From: Sva-07 sp963715825
GTDB lineage: Bacteria > Actinomycetota > Acidimicrobiia > Acidimicrobiales > Ilumatobacteraceae
Assembly: GCA_963715825.1 (NCBI GenBank)
Contig: CAVQSI010000038.1
Location: 4,756 to 68,755 of the forward strand
Direction: 5' to 3'
Length of the DNA: 64,000 nt
Part shown: positions 63,500 through 64,000 of the stretch, one piece after another
How the letters are laid out: every line of letters starts with the position of its first letter
Position numbering within the stretch: the first letter of the stretch is position 1
Notes under the pieces: model-generated
The model's input: the letters and a program-made list of their open reading frames with translations, nothing else
Told to the model about the DNA's origin: nothing
Database searches by the model: none
Program-made: the position numbers and the translations under genes

Positions 63500-64000
63500 G
63501 CCGAGGACTCTTCACCAGTCGACTTCGGGGGTGGGTGGAACAGGTCGTCGTGTTCGGCGGCGAGGCGTTCGCAGTCCCAGGTGTCGTCGACGCGCTTCAG
63601 GATGATCGGGCTCTTGGAGAGGTCGGGGTACTGGCCCCAGTTGGCGGGCGACATCTCGAAGACCGGGTCGCTTGCGCCGATCACCAGTTGCTCGGAGTCG
63701 TCGGTGACCTGTCCGGTCACGAGGTCGGGTTCGGTGAGGAACGCCTCGTAGGCGAAGATCTCGACGGGCGATGTAGAGCTCGCCGATGAACTCCGGCGTG
63801 ACCTCGATCGTGACGGTGAGACCCGGCTTGCCGTCGCCGTCGTCGTCGACGATCCGGCGGATCGTTCGGATCGGTGGTAGCGGTCTCGTTGAACGGATCC
63901 TCGAGCTCGATGCCCACCGGGGTCGGGGTCGTGGACGCTGGACCCGCAGCACGCCGTCGACGGTGTCGATCTCGAGCGCGGCCGGCGGCGGTTGGATCGC
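63500..64000 (-). CDS. Unrecognised, probably exported protein; frameshifted and 5'-truncated by the window edge
   Basis: Fragments in two or more frames: AALEIDTVDGVL at the edge, IVDDDGDGKPGLTVTIEVTP and EFIGELYI, then FAYEAFLTEPDLVTGQVT, PVFEMSPANWGQYPDLSKSP and LKRVDDTWDCERLAAEHDD. A DDDGDG Ca-binding-like loop suggests a secreted or surface protein. The beginning is beyond 64,000 and the exact stop is uncertain. Confidence 0.4.

Noticed and set aside
60000..64000. A genomic island or phage remnant of broken genes
   Set aside because: The broken genes are ordinary housekeeping types (cutA, recQ, hydrolase, phosphatase, NYN) with the same GC style and single-base slips. No integrase, tRNA junction or mobile gene is visible; sequence error is more likely.

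Overview
This is about 64 kb of very GC-rich DNA with dense, mostly ungapped gene packing and frequent 4-bp ATGA/GTGA stop-start overlaps. It looks like a chromosomal segment of a high-GC actinobacterium. Supporting content includes several coenzyme F420 enzymes plus the F420 precursor synthase FbiC, an HspR-type heat-shock element, a Tat-exported protein with DTR/NLN repeats and a sortase domain, and likely leaderless -10 boxes directly in front of many start codons. An Ilumatobacter-like member of the Acidimicrobiia is my best guess, but that is inference. I see no phage, integrase, insertion sequence or CRISPR locus.

Layout. 0-9 kb: the tail of a glycosyltransferase, a GH130 phosphorylase, a hemolysin III-like membrane protein, tRNA-Thr, a Tat-sortase surface protein, the overlapping ispD-ispF-rlmB operon, a Crp/Fnr regulator, a dienelactone hydrolase and an F420 luciferase-like enzyme. 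9-14 kb: a FtsX-type ABC exporter and a DrrAB-type ABC exporter. 14-18.8 kb: hsp20 behind a HAIR-like operator, a broken HTH gene coupled to an MFS exporter, an acyl-CoA synthetase and a PPOX flavoenzyme. 18.8-25.7 kb: an acyl-CoA dehydrogenase, a Rieske protein divergent from soxR through a SoxR-type promoter, a single-chain molybdenum hydroxylase and a Fur regulator. 25.7-34.5 kb: an ECF sigma factor with a membrane partner, a carbamoylase overlapping a very large FHA-FtsK/EssC-like ATPase, and an HTH protein. 34.5-43 kb: assorted lipid and F420 enzymes, two TetR/HxlR regulators, tRNA-Lys and a dimethylglycine/sarcosine dehydrogenase. 43-49.5 kb: hxlR-fbiC and the FMN-riboswitch-controlled ribD-ribE-ribBA-ribH operon. 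These are functionally linked because FbiC uses the riboflavin precursor whose synthesis the rib operon drives. 49.6-58 kb: a CPA2 antiporter, TetR with a divergent quinone-oxidoreductase-like gene, a dimethylformamidase-like protein, an arsR-permease-thioredoxin operon and dprA. 58-64 kb: recQ fused to a phosphoribosyltransferase, then a run of broken genes (SHOCT, cutA, alpha/beta hydrolase, Cys-rich protein, phosphatase, NYN).

Two window-wide patterns stand out. First, a family of about 52-bp palindromic intergenic repeats occurs at nine places, including one mathematically perfect 52-bp palindrome and a three-copy tandem array with an exact 84-bp period. Second, many otherwise normal genes carry single-base frameshifts, nearly all of the +1 type and often in short homopolymers. 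The density rises sharply after 58 kb, which suggests sequence error (possibly a weak contig end) rather than decay. Both deserve checking before biological conclusions are drawn from the broken genes.
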